Shown: in pieces, positions 9,321 through 21,274 of the stretch | Layout of the letters: the number at the start of each line of letters is the position of its first letter | Position numbering within the stretch: the first letter of the stretch is position 1 | DNA from: Macrosoma leucophasiata | Taxonomy: Eukaryota > Arthropoda > Insecta > Lepidoptera > Hedylidae | Direction of reading: 5' to 3' | Length of the DNA: 64,000 nucleotides | Assembly: GCA_036365455.1 (NCBI GenBank) | Contig: JAWQUS010000030.1 | Location: 19,240,001 to 19,304,000 of the forward strand | The notes under the pieces: model-generated | What the model saw: only the letters and a program-made list of their open reading frames with translations | What the model was told of the DNA's origin: nothing | Database searches by the model: none | Translations under genes and position numbers: made by a program

Positions 9321-10045
9321 TTACGCAGTTCGTTTGTTTATGTAGGAATAATAGTCTGATGGCAATTAAAAGTTTTAAAGAAGGGAGACTACGTGATAAC
9401 CCTGCTTACATATAGTGAAGGAGAAATGATGAAGTCATTTCTATACAAAAGCGCGGTTCGATCGCTGATCGGCGGCGTGATGTTATGTCTCCCACGTGCC
9501 GTGTTGTGTCTGTGTGTGTCGGGTTGTGTAATAGTCTTGTGAAACAATGTGGCCGAGCGGTAACTATGTTTTCGATATAATTTATTGTGTTATGTTCATT
9601 GTAAGTCGGATGTTGGCTCAGGTCAGGTCAGATTTAGAATGAGATAAGTCTGGAAAATTCTGAAAAACAAATTCACAAAATACATTATTTTATCACCGCG
9701 TCACAGATCCAGCGCCAGCGAAGTTCAAGAGGAGGTTTACCTATGGATTTTTTTAATATCAATTGCTTGACAGGTTAAGTGCAGACCTGTAGGGAACCTA
9801 AATTTGAGACAAGATACTCAACTGGTTGCAATGTATCCGGGAAAACACCCTAATCTGAAGCGCTAGAATAAATCCAAAAATCCTTAGGTACTCTGGCTAT
9901 TAGTAGTTTTGTAGGTATAGGTACATCAATACGTGTATTCAGGGCACTCACCGGTCATTCAAAATGAATGAAATATAGCTTTTATTCTCACATGAAGTCT
10001 CCACATAAAAGGAGAAAGTCCTGACTGAGAATCAAAGTAGCCGAC
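9321..10045. other. No gene seen
   Basis: Mixed composition. A short GTGGCCGAGCGGTAACT string at 9549 looks like a tRNA-Leu D-arm, but no tRNA fold surrounds it. No repeat family was recognised. Confidence 0.4.
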
Positions 10046-10337
10046 CATAGAGCAACACCGGAGGGAAGTGGCCATATGCAGGCTTTCCCCTCGGTCAAAG
10101 TACAAGCTTAAATGGGCCTATACCTGTAGCCTAGATGTTTAAATGTGTGCGTGTAATTGTTTCTGTGTTTTGTTAAAGTCAAGGTGTGAGTTTCGTAGTA
10201 ATAGATGATTTTTGTAGTGTGCGTGTGTGTCGCACGCATTTCCACCCCCAAAAAATGACATACTGTTTTGCACGGTTATACACGCTATGGCTACTCCCCT
10301 CCGGTCCGCCGCGACCGGTGGGCCGCGTTGCTGTATG
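10046..10337. mobile_element. MITE family C, near full length
   Basis: Ends are CATAGAGCAACAC and the inverse ...TTGCTGTATG. The inner end motifs GGAGGGGAGTAGCC-like and GGCTACTCCCCTCCGG pair. The flanks TAGCCGAC (10038-10045) and TAGCTGAC (10338-10345) look like an 8-bp target duplication with one change, as in hAT elements. It carries the family's conserved GACAGACTG/TGCATCGG region in degenerate form and no gene. Confidence 0.8.
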
Positions 10338-10545
10338 TAGCTGACATAACCTATCGAATAGCGACACTGAAAGTGACAGTGAACAAGGTACAGGTCTCGG
10401 AATCAATGGCCATTAGGGTGAAAGAGTTCTCGAGTAGCCATTGCGTACCGGAAGACAAAGCGTAGGCAGGCAGGAGGTGGACCGACAACCTGGTAGGTAG
10501 CTGGCAATAGCTCGATATGGGCGGACAAGAATCGTTCGTTGTGAC

Positions 10546-10684
10546 CATAGATGTTTAAATGTGTGCGTGAAATTGTTTATGTCAAAGGATTTTCCCCCCG
10601 CAAAAAATGACAGACTGTTTTGCATCGGTAATAAACGCTACGGCTACTCCCCTCCGGTCGGCCGGTGGTCCGTGTTGCTCTATG
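10546..10684. mobile_element. MITE family C, internally deleted, exact 8-bp TSD
   Basis: Flanked by GTTGTGAC on both sides (10538-10545 and 10685-10692). It keeps CATAG at the left and the full right end GGCTACTCC...TTGCTCTATG, but lacks most of the left TIR. Confidence 0.85.
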
Positions 10685-10692
10685 GTTGTGAC

Positions 10693-11118
10693 AAACTGTG
10701 GCTCTCCCCTTTGGCTTTTGTACAGAAGTTGACGTCTATCGACAGAAGTGATGATAACTTTTTCCTGATGGTAGGTAAATTACATACTCACTTGGAGAAA
10801 TACCTTTCAATATAAACACATTTACCGCGTTTTGTTCCGTAAGTCATTATTTTCCCGTCTCGAGCCGCTGCAGCTTTTTAATAAGTGGCGGGTCGTTTGT
10901 CACTGTCCACCGACTGTAATCGCGTACCACCAGCTACGTTGACGTATAAACATGTTGCTTTTTTCTTGATTAAAAATTTTATTTTAATTTGTTCGGGATT
11001 TTTGTGGTTAATTTTATGTTTCCACCGCAGCTGATATTAGGAATGGAACATACTAAAATCTTCTGTAGACAGTCTACTGAGCTTAAGGTCTTACGCTGAT
11101 AGCATTTTGTTATATTAA
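10693..11118. other. No gene seen
   Basis: No open frame with a recognisable domain and no family shared with the rest of the window. Confidence 0.4.
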
Positions 11119-11398
11119 GGAAGTGGCAAACAAGTGTGCAGTTCACATTGATGTTAAGTGATGACTGTAGCCTATAGACACTTACACAAAGACCGAGGTC
11201 AAAATGCAGATGCGTTACCACTCCTGAGGCCTGAGGCGTTATGCCTCTGTGCCGGAAATTACAGGGCCGTACATTTAAGTACATTACCACCTGACCGGAA
11301 CACGATAGTGCTGAACACTTCCATTTAGCGGCAAGTATATTAGGTAATGCGGTGGTGCCTACGACCGCGAGCTCCGTCACTGGAGCTCTACCACCAAT
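11119..11398 (-). repeat. SINE family A, near full length
   Basis: Complete hairpin end (11370-11398). A short internal duplication (ACATTTAAGTACATTACC) distinguishes it. The A tail is weak. No TSD was clear. Confidence 0.85.
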
Positions 11399-11847
11399 AC
11401 ATCCTTACACATCTACCGTACTTATCCTTCGATAATAACTTAAATTACCGAAATTTCAATGTATTATAAAATAATGTCCTATAGATACAGTCAATTTGTA
11501 TACCCACACAATTGCGTGAGCTGGTACGTACATTGATTAACGCTATCTGCAAAGGACATTCTAGCCTTATTAAATTGATCCGCATATAGCTCGCTTAATC
11601 ACATCACAACAAAGAAAATACTAGCGCGTGTGAAGTTGCCCTATAAGGTACCCTGGAGCTCAGTCTTTCCTTATTTATATCACCCATGGCTATTATACAC
11701 CCATATCCGACCGTAATGATGCCAGTTAAATGGTTAGTATTAAATAGAACGTCCACATGTCCGTGTGAATATGTCCTGGTTTAAAAATGACGCTTGGTAA
11801 AGTTATAACTGGTGTTTCAAGACTATGACATGGTTAATATCTAACTA

Positions 11848-12079
11848 CAGTACTCAAAAATTAATATTTCACATCGAGTCTGCGAAAGAGACGATCGGCT
11901 CGTTTCGACTTCGTAGAGCGTTATCTTTGTTGCACACTGCCTACGTAAGCACTGGCAGTCCGGTATTGGTCAAAACTTGATCAAAATGTTGGACAAACGT
12001 CAAATACAGACAGACCAAAATCTCCAAAGCCGAAGTCTCCTTCCTAGGCTCGATGTGCCATATTTATTGTTGAGCACTG
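11848..12079. mobile_element. MITE family B
   Basis: TA flanks CAGTACTCAA...TTGAGCACTG. Terminal inverted repeats extend into the CACATCGAG / CTCGATGTG blocks, and the subterminal GTAGAGCGTTATCT block is present. The size and TA duplication suggest a Tc1/mariner-type non-autonomous element. No gene. Confidence 0.8.
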
Positions 12080-12354
12080 TATGATGTGGTGCTGCTAAAC
12101 TTTTACTTAGCTGTAACCGATGTTTCATTACTATGAATATCCAATGAAATTTTGCTATGACAGACCTATGACCGTTGTGTTTCTGCGAGATTGAATCAGT
12201 AATAAGGAGATCAGCAGGAAAACCGCAGGCGAACTTGGACCGGAAGACGATGGAAGGATCCTGAGTCGCACTTATTCGATGTCTAGCAGTAGACGTCTTT
12301 TGGCTCAAATATGATAACCACGCTTCTACTGCACCCATAACATCTATACTATAA

Positions 12355-12529
12355 TCTATACTTATATTATAAAGCTGAAGAGTTTGTATGCTTGTTTGCT
12401 TGAACGCGCTAATCTCAGGATCTACTGGTCCGATTTAAAAAATTCTTTCAGTGTTAGAAACCCCATTTACCGAGGAAGGCTTTAGGCTATATAAAATAGA
12501 AACCGCGCGAAGCCGGGGCGGGCCGCTGG
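12355..12529 (+). mobile_element. Short Helitron (family H)
   Basis: Begins TC after an A (12354) and ends GCCGGGGCGGGCCGCTGG before a T (12530), so the 3' end is CTGG (CTRR) preceded by a GC-rich hairpin. The body AAGCTGAAGAGTTTGT...GAACGCGCTAATCTCAGG matches the copy at 37357. Confidence 0.8.
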
Positions 12530-12532
12530 TTT

Positions 12533-13331
12533 CAAACATTGACAGATTAGGTTTGAATTTGAGCCAACCAATCTGTGTAAAGTCATTGACTGAAGTAGCA
12601 GGCACTATCTCAGGAAGTGACTACGAGTACGAATAGTTTTTGCGCCGAGACAGCATGTTTTACATAATTTTAACGAGTCTAACAAAAGATCGCAGTCACA
12701 AAGCATGTATCTAGTTGTTCCAGTCGAAAATCAGCGTCAGGTATTTATTTTATGTTATGCCTGACATTATGCTGAACTGGATACCTTTTTAGCGCAGCCG
12801 TACGACAAACAAAAATTATTGCATTTAATTATATAGGTACCTACATTGTTTTCTTCTACTTTTTATTTACTCTTTACGTTTAGTTTTTTGTTTTGTGTTA
12901 TTTTTTATTTAATTTTGTGTTGCTTTTTTCAAACATTGACAGATTAGGTTTGAATTTGAGCCAACCAATCTGTGTAAAGTCATTGACTGAAGTAGCAGGC
13001 ACTATCTCACTATCTCAGGAAGTGACTACGAGTACGAATAGTTTTTGCGCCGAGACAGCAAGTTTTACATAATTTTAACGAGTCTAACAAAAGATCGCAG
13101 TCACAAAGCATGCATCTGGTTGTTCCAGTCGAAAATCAGCGTCAGGTATTTATTTTATGTTATGCCTGACATTATGCTGAACTGGATACCTTTTTAGCGC
13201 AGCCGTACGACAAACAAAAATTATTGCATTTAATTATATAGGTACCTACATTGTTTTCTTCTACTTTTTATTTACTCTTTACGTTTAGTTTTTTGTTTTG
13301 TGTTATTTTTTATTTAATTTTGTGTTGCTTT
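12533..13331 (+). repeat. 397-bp tandem duplication
   Basis: Copy 1 is 12533-12929 and copy 2 is 12930-13331, both starting CAAACATTGACAGATTAGG. They are nearly identical. Copy 2 has an extra 8 bases (ACTATCTC repeated) and a few substitutions. Both hold a GAAAATCAGCGTCAGG block also seen at 44527, so the unit includes part of a dispersed element. Confidence 0.92.
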
Positions 13332-14000
13332 TTTTATTGAATCTTGTTTTTGTTTGTGTATGAATTATTTGTGTCCTGGCTAAGCGCCGAAAAAAAAGAC
13401 CCTTTCCTTCCCTCCCTTCATTGTTTTGACATATCTTTATTCTGTCTCTAGAACCATCTAATCGATTGCAATTGGCAACTTCATATACCGCTACATAATG
13501 AACGCCGGATACTATCGTGTATCGTATGTTTTTTATATTCAAAATTTAATAGACAGACATCTCAAACTGGTTCTTCCATTGACCTCTCACTTTTCCAACA
13601 AGTCTCGACTCGCCGCGACTTGTAACTTGAATGACTCCGAAATTGTCACTATCATGGTCTAGTATGACATTCGTTATACTTTTTTTAATTTCTTTTTAAT
13701 TGGCGCAAGTTTTTAATGGGTGATTTTACAGCTAATGAACTAAAGATGTTAATTGGTCGTGTTTTTTAATAGGTTCTTTGGCTGTTGATTTTTTATTGGC
13801 GTGCAAGTGATTCTTGAGATTTTTCTTCGAGTTTTATAATTGGCTGATATGAGCATACGAAAGTTTTGATGCAGTTAAATAAATAAAACGAATTTTATAT
13901 GAAAGAAAACCAAATAACTTAAACACTGATTGAAAAACAGACTACAGCAACACTTAAATATTTTTTGTGGCGCGATTGATTATTTGTTTTTTTACGTGTT
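13332..14000. other. No gene seen
   Basis: AT-rich, without a recognised repeat. Confidence 0.4.
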
Positions 14001-14150
14001 GATAGCAAACAAGCATGCAGTTCGTATTCATGGTAAGTGATTAAAATCCTAAGGATAAAATACAGATGTGTTGCCACTTCTGAGGTTTGACATAGGTATT
14101 TTTACATAAGTGATAGTAATTATGGGCTCATAATTTACCATCTACGAGTA
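14001..14150 (-). repeat. SINE family A, old fragment
   Basis: Keeps GCAAACAAGCATGCAGTTC and later A-family landmarks with many changes. The 5' half is missing. Confidence 0.55.
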
Positions 14151-14518
14151 ACTTGATGACAATAGGACCACCTTGGGAGAGTACCCCATTGAACAAAAAA
14201 AAAATCATGAGAAGTGAAATCGGTGAACATAGGTAATAATGCAGCCATACAACAGAATATAAAAACTTTTTCTTTGAAGTCGGTTAAACATAGACATAAG
14301 ATGGGAAACAATCATAAAGTAATCTACGTAAACTTATCGAGAGTGTAGCACATATTGTAGGCAATAAAACGATAGCATCAAAGTAGCGGTGCTTAATACA
14401 GGCAATTTCCTGCACTTGCAAATCGAAATCCACAGTCTCATCACTCATAATCACTGCAGCTGAAAGACAGCCAATGCATTAGGCGGACCTCCTAACCCTC
14501 AACCTTAGGTATATGTCA

Positions 14519-14786
14519 CTGGTGGTAGAGCTCCAGTGACGGAGCTCGCGGGCGTATGCACCATCGCATTACCTAATATACTTGCCGCTAAATGGTAGTG
14601 TTCAGCACTATCGTGTTCCGGTTAGGTGGTAGTACGGCCCTGTAATTTCCGGCACAGAGGCATAACACTTAGGCCTCAGGAGTGGGAACGCATCTGCATT
14701 GTGACCTCTGGTTATTGTGTGGGTGTCTATAGGCTGCAATCATCACTTAACATCAATGTGAACTGCATGCCTGTTTGCCAAAAAAT
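14519..14786 (+). repeat. SINE family A, near full length
   Basis: Starts CTGGTGGTAGAGCTCCAGTG and ends at CTGTTTGCCA before an A-run. It is somewhat diverged in the middle. Confidence 0.85.
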
Positions 14787-14924
14787 GGAACAGGATCTAT
14801 ATACAATGTTAAAATCTTTAGAAAATCTGGGGGGGATTTGGGATTGTATAGGGAATTTCCTAATCTATCTTTTTCTTATAGACAACAGTGTTGTGTATTA
14901 TTAAGCGAGAATATGTCAAAATCG

Positions 14925-15020
14925 GATAGGCGATCGCACTGACGGTAGTTTTATCGCAGGATGCTGCTGCTCATCCCCCGTTATTGTATTTACTGCCGCC
15001 CTGTTGGAATGGTCTGATTT
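14925..15020 (+). repeat. MITE family Y fragment
   Basis: Matches the middle of Y (GGCGATCGCA.TGACGGTAG, TCGCAGGATGCTGCTGC.CATC, TGGAATGGT). Ends not seen. Confidence 0.55.
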
Positions 15021-15194
15021 TTTTGAGAGATTGATACCGATTTTATTTTTTACTCTCTGGCCTGGCTAACGATCTCTAACGCCGATATCTGCTGTACGTT
15101 GAAGTAGAAAAATAAATCATAGTATAAAAAAAACGAGAGGAACGTTATAGTTATGTTTGACTGCCAGTTTATACTTTTTAAAATTAATTCCTGT

Positions 15195-15345
15195 ATGAAC
15201 TATTTTCTTTGATTTTTTCCTATATTTTTTATCTTTTAAATCTTCCCTTGACTTATGGATATTTTAAAACCGAAATTAGCCAAATTAGTCCAGCCGTTCT
15301 CGTGCTCAGGCGCGACTAACGGACAGTAATTGATTTATATATGTG
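15195..15345 (+). repeat. Repeat family K, diverged
   Basis: Shares CCAGCCGTTCTCG and ACTAACGGACAGTAATTGATTT with the other K copies. Confidence 0.5.
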
Positions 15346-16700
15346 TAAGTATGATTATGCAGGAATCAACACTAGATTTTTAATGGTGTTTATCAGTGAG
15401 CCACTGAGCGCATGCGCCATCTCGGCGCACGCCGCCTCTACCGGTCTACCGTTATACACCGCGATCGCTTCCCGTCAATGGGCCCCTAGTTTGCATCAGG
15501 CTCATTAGTCTACCAGTTACCAGTCTGCCTCCATTCATTAACCGAGCCACGCCAAACCGGCATAGACGGGTTCGAGGCTAAATTAGCTTGCTTCCTAAAT
15601 TATACCAATGATCTTCTCTTTCCCACGTTTGCAGTTTTTGACGTTGCTCTCTCTCTCTATTTTATAGAGATGCACACGACGCGTCGTAAAGTTTAAAGTC
15701 GATGTATCGATCGATAATCGATACGTCATTCATAAACTCATCACAGTGTCATCCAGTTGCAATATGAATAAGTAGCGCGATTGATTTATAACAAGGTATT
15801 TTGTATAAAAAATGATATGAAAATTTTGCTATCAAACAATAGCTTTATTAATTTATGTAGTTCTACTGGACAAAATGATCTTATATCTCAAAGCGGTATA
15901 GTAATGGTGATATAGGTATCTAAAATATTTATATTTAAATTAACTTAAAAGGAACGTTAGCTTTCGAAATCGCTTATTCTATTGCAATACCTATTTTCCA
16001 AGATTAAGCACATTATCAATAATTTAGCATTGATGTAAATTGTGATTTGTGTGCTTATTTTCATGAAACTTCTTCAATAAAAAATAATATAATCTGTCGT
16101 ATGTTTTTTTAAAGATAATCGATGTTTTACAACCATATATGTATCGTATACAATGTGTGCATCCCTAATCGTACGTTACTCTCGTTTAGGCGATGGGTAT
16201 CGCAAGTTTTTCGATTCCCACAGTAGATTTTCTAATATATTGCTTATGCATATGGATGTGAGGATATCCTAAATGTTCGTTTAACTCGTTTCGCAACGGT
16301 GCAGTATAATTTTAGGAAATGTATTTTAATTAATTGTTTTAGTTATGACAATATTTTTTTTAAATGACCTGAATACGCGTAGATGGTTGCTTGAAACAAA
16401 AGAAGTTTATTTCTCTTTAATGTTACAAATTAAATGATAGAAGCTTTTATATGTTTTTGAATGTTAATTGAATTACACAATATTAAGAGAGTTCGAAGCG
16501 ATTTTGTTATACTTTGTATCAGGAGATCAGTGTCCGTACCATGAGCTTATATTGCGAATGAAAACTGTATTAGCAAATATCTACTAGCTTCGTCTCGTTT
16601 CTTCATATGCGCTGTCATATACAACAAATGAAACAAAATTTTCGCAGCGCCTAAATTGAGTCAGAGTAATTCGTCATGGTAGAGTTACAATATAGTTATA
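15346..16700. other. No gene seen
   Basis: A GC-richer patch at 15400-15570 and an AT-rich remainder. There is a CGATCGATAATCGATA cluster at about 15706. No coding domain or shared repeat was recognised. Confidence 0.4.
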
Positions 16701-17270
16701 CAGCAAGATATATTGCAAATCGACCTTAGGAGAGACTAACGAATTTCGTCTCTGTAAAGCGTTTTCTCTCGCGCACACAACCTATGTGACGTTTGACGGC
16801 ATTTTGATCAGGTTTGGACCAATACCGGACTACTATTGCTTACGTTGGCAGTTTGCAGCAGAGATATCGCTCTACGAACTCGAAACTAGCCGATTGTCTC
16901 TTTCTTAAGCTCGTAACTAAAAAAAAAAAAACGTAACTTCACGCCTGTAATCCCCAAAGGGGTAGGCAGAGGTAAATGCATGCATTCAAGCATACATGCA
17001 AGCACCCACGATTCGCCGGTTACTTTTGGCCCATGTAACAGGTGGCGAGCCTGTTGACATCTCCGCGCACATTACCAAACTTCGAGGTACTGGGAAATTT
17101 CCAGAAAATGGAAAAATCCCAATAGACCCAGAGATAAAGGCTTTTTCACCATTATGTCTGATAACCCCCTACCCGGGAATCGAACCCAGGACCTCAGCGT
17201 AGTAATAGTGGCCTGCTACCACTAGGCTACCGAGGCAGTTAAAGCTCGTTCTTAAGTTCGATGTGCAAAA
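16701..17270. mobile_element. MITE family B, split by a SINE
   Basis: The left part, 16701-16914, has the B start and the core (GACGTTTG, CAATACCGGACT, TCGCTCTACGAA). The last part, from 17242, carries the TTCGATGTGCAAAATTT end. The SINE T between them is later. The ends are worn. Confidence 0.7.
16932..17238 (-). repeat. SINE family T, full length, inside MITE B
   Basis: The minus strand starts CTGCCTCGGTAGCCTAGTGG (tRNA-like head with A box, and B box GGGTTCGATTCCCGGG) and ends GGCGTGAAGTTACG. AAGCTCGT on both sides (16907-16914, 17242-17249) is the likely target duplication. Confidence 0.85.
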
Positions 17271-17587
17271 TTTCTACCTACATATGTTCATTCACTCATA
17301 CAGCCACACTGTCATTAAACATGAAGGCTATATGATATCGCGTTTCACCTGCAGATAGCTTGTGACGATTTGTAATCGTAAGCCGGGGTATGGACCCTTC
17401 TGTTAACATTCACACCATTATCTTGACGACATCCGGGCATCCGTAATGGATTTGTTGTTTTTCGGTATGTAATCATTTTATCATTAAAATTATAAACAAA
17501 CACAAATTTAACAATAACTTTACAGTGGCAAGTGAGTACTTTACAGCCTTTAGACTTTTATGTAAAAAAGTAACTGATCTAAATGTC

Positions 17588-17695
17588 TGTGTGTGTGCGT
17601 GCGTAAGTGTGTGGGTGCGTGCGTGCGTGCGTGCCTGCGTGCGTGCGTGCGTGCGTGCGTGCGTGAGTGCGTGCGTGCGTGCGTACGTGTCTGTA
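17588..17695. repeat. (GTGC)n microsatellite
   Basis: Interrupted GTGC repeats with a few GTGA, CTGC and GTAC variants. The open frame through it (a Cys-Val-Arg-Ala repeat) is a by-product of the repeat. Confidence 0.95.
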
Positions 17696-18293
17696 AGTGT
17701 GCATTGTTTCTCTTCATTTATAAAAATTAAATATCAAAGATGTTATTGTTTCTTTATTAGAAGTAATAATGTTATACCTATTTGACTTTTGTTTGATTCT
17801 CTTAATTAACTTTGATTTGAGTCTGATTATATTTGGTATATTATAATTGTGAATATTTGTAATTGCCAACGCCAACTGCTAATTTAACTCTATCTATTAA
17901 AACAAACCGTAAAATTATAATTTTATGACATTGAACTCATTAACATTAACACACCATACACGCATAAACATTATTATCGATTTATAGAGTTCTTCCTATC
18001 TACTAAATTCACATGACCATTGAGAGCTTCGATATAAATGGAGTTTTTACAAGACGCCACGAATGTCCGCCCACAAATAATTTAATTAAGAACCGGTTCT
18101 TTAATTTCGCAATCGCCATATTTAATAAAAATTTGATTAGCAGGTGTTCTGGGTTCCGGGGCATCTTATAATATTGTAATAATGTATGGAATATCAGAAT
18201 TATTGATGCAGAGTTGGAGTCAATATAATAATATTGCGGATTTAAAATAGTAGTTGTGGACAGATTGTGTGCTTTTATTTTTGTATTTATATA
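17696..18293. other. No gene seen
   Basis: AT-rich, without recognisable features. Confidence 0.4.
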
Positions 18294-18374
18294 ATGGTAG
18301 AGCTCTAGTGACGGAGCTCGCGGGCGTAGGCACAACCGCATTACCTAATATACTTGCCGCTAAATGGTAGTGTT
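18294..18374 (+). repeat. SINE family A, 5' fragment
   Basis: Has the hairpin end and TTGCCGCTAAATGGTAGTGTTC, then stops where the palindromic unit at 18377 begins. Confidence 0.8.
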
Positions 18375-18376
18375 CA

Positions 18377-18418
18377 TATTGTTCGTGGACGATATCGTCC
18401 ACGCGTGACTCAACCTAT
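18377..18418. repeat. Short unit with a 20-bp perfect palindrome
   Basis: 18384-18403 reads CGTGGACGATATCGTCCACG, its own reverse complement. The unit runs on to CGTGACTCAACCTAT. A second copy at 54793-54835 also lies inside a SINE A copy. Nothing is recognised in 18423-18850. Confidence 0.8.
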
Positions 18419-18850
18419 TACAACTTATTGAAATTATGTTTTTATTTTCCTGAAACCATAAAACGAAAAATAGAAAGGAGAATTATTTGTTTTTACTTAA
18501 GAACATAATAATTAAGTTTCAAGCAAATATGCTAACGTTTATCCAGTACAATCCGACAAGTTAATTGACAGTTTACCAAATACATAATGGATAACAGATA
18601 AAAAACATTATTTTACGTTCGTTTAGGCCAAATGTGACAGTAATTACGTTTGAAGCCAAAGCACCGTGCCGTAAGTTCTGTACAAATATGGAGAGCCATT
18701 GTTTTGACAAGAATTAAGATCCGATTGTTTTGCCTGCCCCATAAGTTGGAGTAATATATTGCCATAATTTTATTCTATAAAAGCGCGTTGGTGAAGGGTT
18801 TAAACTGTAAAATTGACTTGCAGATAACAATGGTTTATGTAGGGTATATT

Positions 18851-19090
18851 AAACGTAACTTTACGCCTGTGATCCCGAAGTTGTAGGCAGAGGTAAAGGC
18901 ATGTATTCAAGTATACCTACATGCAAACACCCACGATTCGTCGGTTACGTTTTTGCCCCATGTAGTTAGGTGTCGAGCCTGTTGACATCTCCTTGCACAT
19001 TACCAAACTTCGTGATACCGGATAACTTCCAGAAAATGGAATAATTCCAATAGAACCAGAGATAGGTAAAGGATTTTACACCTTACCAAG
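18851..19090 (-). repeat. SINE family T, without its tRNA head
   Basis: Minus strand covers the body and 3' end, but the tRNA-like head is missing. More diverged than the copies at 16932 and 43671. Confidence 0.75.
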
Positions 19091-19133
19091 TAAATTATTG
19101 TAACACCGAGGGAGTGTAGTATATCTTATCTTT

Positions 19134-19285
19134 ATGAATATAAATTACGCGTCACGTTGTTTATCCACGATGGACTACTAAATTACTTAACCGATTTCAA
19201 CCAAACTTTGCATACCATGTGAGTTTGATTCAACTTAAAAGATAGGATAGCTTTTGTGTTTATTCTAAACAATAATTCAAAACTC
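19134..19285 (+). repeat. Helitron 5' part (family H)
   Basis: TCTTATCTTTATGAATATAA and the CACTTAACCGATT-like stretch resemble the Helitron at 27895. No CTAG end was found. Confidence 0.5.
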
Positions 19286-19490
19286 ATTTAATCACTTGGA
19301 AATAATAAAATTCTCTTGTGATATGTCAAATTACAGATATAAAATTAAAGCGCATCATAACGACAATGATTTGTTTACAAGTTGTATGACGTCATAACCT
19401 CACAACATGGCGTATAGCGTTTTAGGAACTTGAAATTATAGATTAAATAAATTATTTTTTAAATTATATTAGTGCAGTGATCCATGATTA

Positions 19491-19672
19491 TCTTCTATAA
19501 TATAAAAATAAGTCGGGTTTTCCTTCCTGACGCTATAACTCCAGAACGCACGAACCTATTTCCACGGTTTTGCATTCGTTGGACAGGTCTTGGTTTATAG
19601 CCAAAAAAAAAAATCAGGAAACATTATTTATAAAACGACATCCACTCGGGCGAAGCCGCAGGCAAACGCTAG
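19491..19672 (+). mobile_element. Short Helitron (second subfamily)
   Basis: Starts TC, with a TATAATATAAAAATAAGTCG block, and ends GGGCGAAGCCGCAGGCAAAC then GCTAG before T. Closely similar to 52510-52696. Non-coding. Confidence 0.75.
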
Positions 19673-20144
19673 TTATTTATATAAAGCCGTATATCCTCAA
19701 TTCTGACATTAAATACCACAAGAATAATAAAGATTTTCAACCTTATTATAATTGACACAGGACAACTAGCATATTTTACGGGGAACCCAGTGTACACAAA
19801 TCCGACTCGTACTTAGCTGTTTTTTATGGTATGTTTATCTAGTTCTATCTTAAATTAATTCCATTCCAAATGATGAACACAGGCTTCCATTCAAAGATCG
19901 CCAGTTGAGGTCAATTCACAGTCGAGAACCCAATAAAGTGTTTTGTTAGTCCACTCGGCATATAATACACATGATCTTTATGTATTAAGCTTATTCAAAT
20001 TGATATCATAAATTACCTATTGAAAATTATTTTTTAGTGGTATCGCTGCTAGTGATGTGCGTTGAATACTGAATTAATTATTATTATAATGACGTTATAT
20101 TTTGTTATATTGTTGTTTTGCAGAAATTTCATTAAAGTATAGTG
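19673..20144. other. No gene seen
   Basis: AT-rich, no features recognised. Confidence 0.4.
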
Positions 20145-20257
20145 CAGTCATCAAGAAATATTGCACATCGACTTTAGGAGAGATCGGCAAAATTTCGGCT
20201 CTGTAGAGCGTTATCTCTTTCGCACTTTACCTATGTGACGTTTGTCGACCATTTTCA
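20145..20257. mobile_element. MITE family B, left half
   Basis: CAGTCATCAAGAAATATTGC to GACGTTTGTCGACCATTTT. The right half is absent. Confidence 0.75.
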
Positions 20258-20395
20258 GTAGTAGACGACTCAGACACAAATTACTCGGACACTTGTCCGA
20301 ATTGACACATTTTAAATTTATTACTATTTTCACTGACGATTCGGACATCATGAAAACGTCGAAGATGTTAGGTACAGTAAAGGTAACGATTCCTA

Positions 20396-20457
20396 TCAGC
20401 GATAACGGTTTATAATACTTTATCTCTGGTTCTATTGGGATTTCCATTTTCTGTAAG
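20396..20457 (+). repeat. SINE family T, internal fragment
   Basis: Contains TTTATCTCTGGTTCTATTGG and ATTTCCATTTTCTG of the T body only. Confidence 0.65.
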
Positions 20458-20674
20458 TTATTACTTGGTGAGTATAGAGTGTACAGACTGTACGCGTAGT
20501 GAAATTGCCTTCTATCTATAGCTAAAATATTGATAGGAATCAGAAACGTATAGTAGAAATGCTTTTTGTCTTTACAGAAATGGAGATGGGTCATTTTTAT
20601 ATTGATGTAATTCGGTATTAACTTAACATAAAATAAATGTGTACTGTATGTTTTCTTGACAGAAATCAGACTTG

Positions 20675-20764
20675 AAAATGACAGACTGTTTTGCATCGGT
20701 AATAAACGCTATGGCTACTCCTCTCCGGTCCACCGCGGCGGCCGGTGGCCCGTGTTGCTCTATG
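20675..20764. mobile_element. MITE family C, right end
   Basis: AAAATGACAGACTGTTTTGC to the TIR ...GTGTTGCTCTATG. The left part is missing. Confidence 0.8.
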
Positions 20765-21274
20765 GCTTAAGTAGAGCAGCTTAGATAAGGATAAAACTAT
20801 TGAAATGTTTTGCTCCTTCGTGTATATTCATATTCACGCTGTCGTGGACTTTATAAGTGCAACCATTTTCATATTGATTATAAAAACAAAGTTCATCCAA
20901 CAACTAGTTATCAATATGAATCTTTCTTATGCATTACAGTTACAGTATGTTGATTAATTCATGATACACGGATCATATTTATGCAGTCAACTCGTTAAAA
21001 ACTCTCTACATATGCATCATATGCGGTGCTCATTAATTTGAAGTATAATTCACTCCTGTTTAGGGCAGAACGGGGTGAGTAAGTAGACATATGGAAACGA
21101 GAGAGCCATTACTAGTAGATACTAAAGATGTATTAAAAAAACCTGCTAAGTGCGCATCGGTTTCGCGCGTAGAAGTAGCCCTGATATTTCAAATTATTTT
21201 AATGGTTTTGAGAAAATAGTGAAAATACATTTTTTTTTGTGTCAATATAATTCATCGTAAGATTTTTTCATGTT
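20765..21274. other. No gene seen
   Basis: No recognised repeat or coding region. Confidence 0.4.

Noticed and set aside
9549..9566. tRNA-Leu-like D-arm string GTGGCCGAGCGGTAACT
   Set aside because: No acceptor, anticodon or T arm can be built around it.
17525..17785. Cys/Val/Arg/Ala repeat protein
   Set aside because: It is the translation of a GTGC microsatellite.
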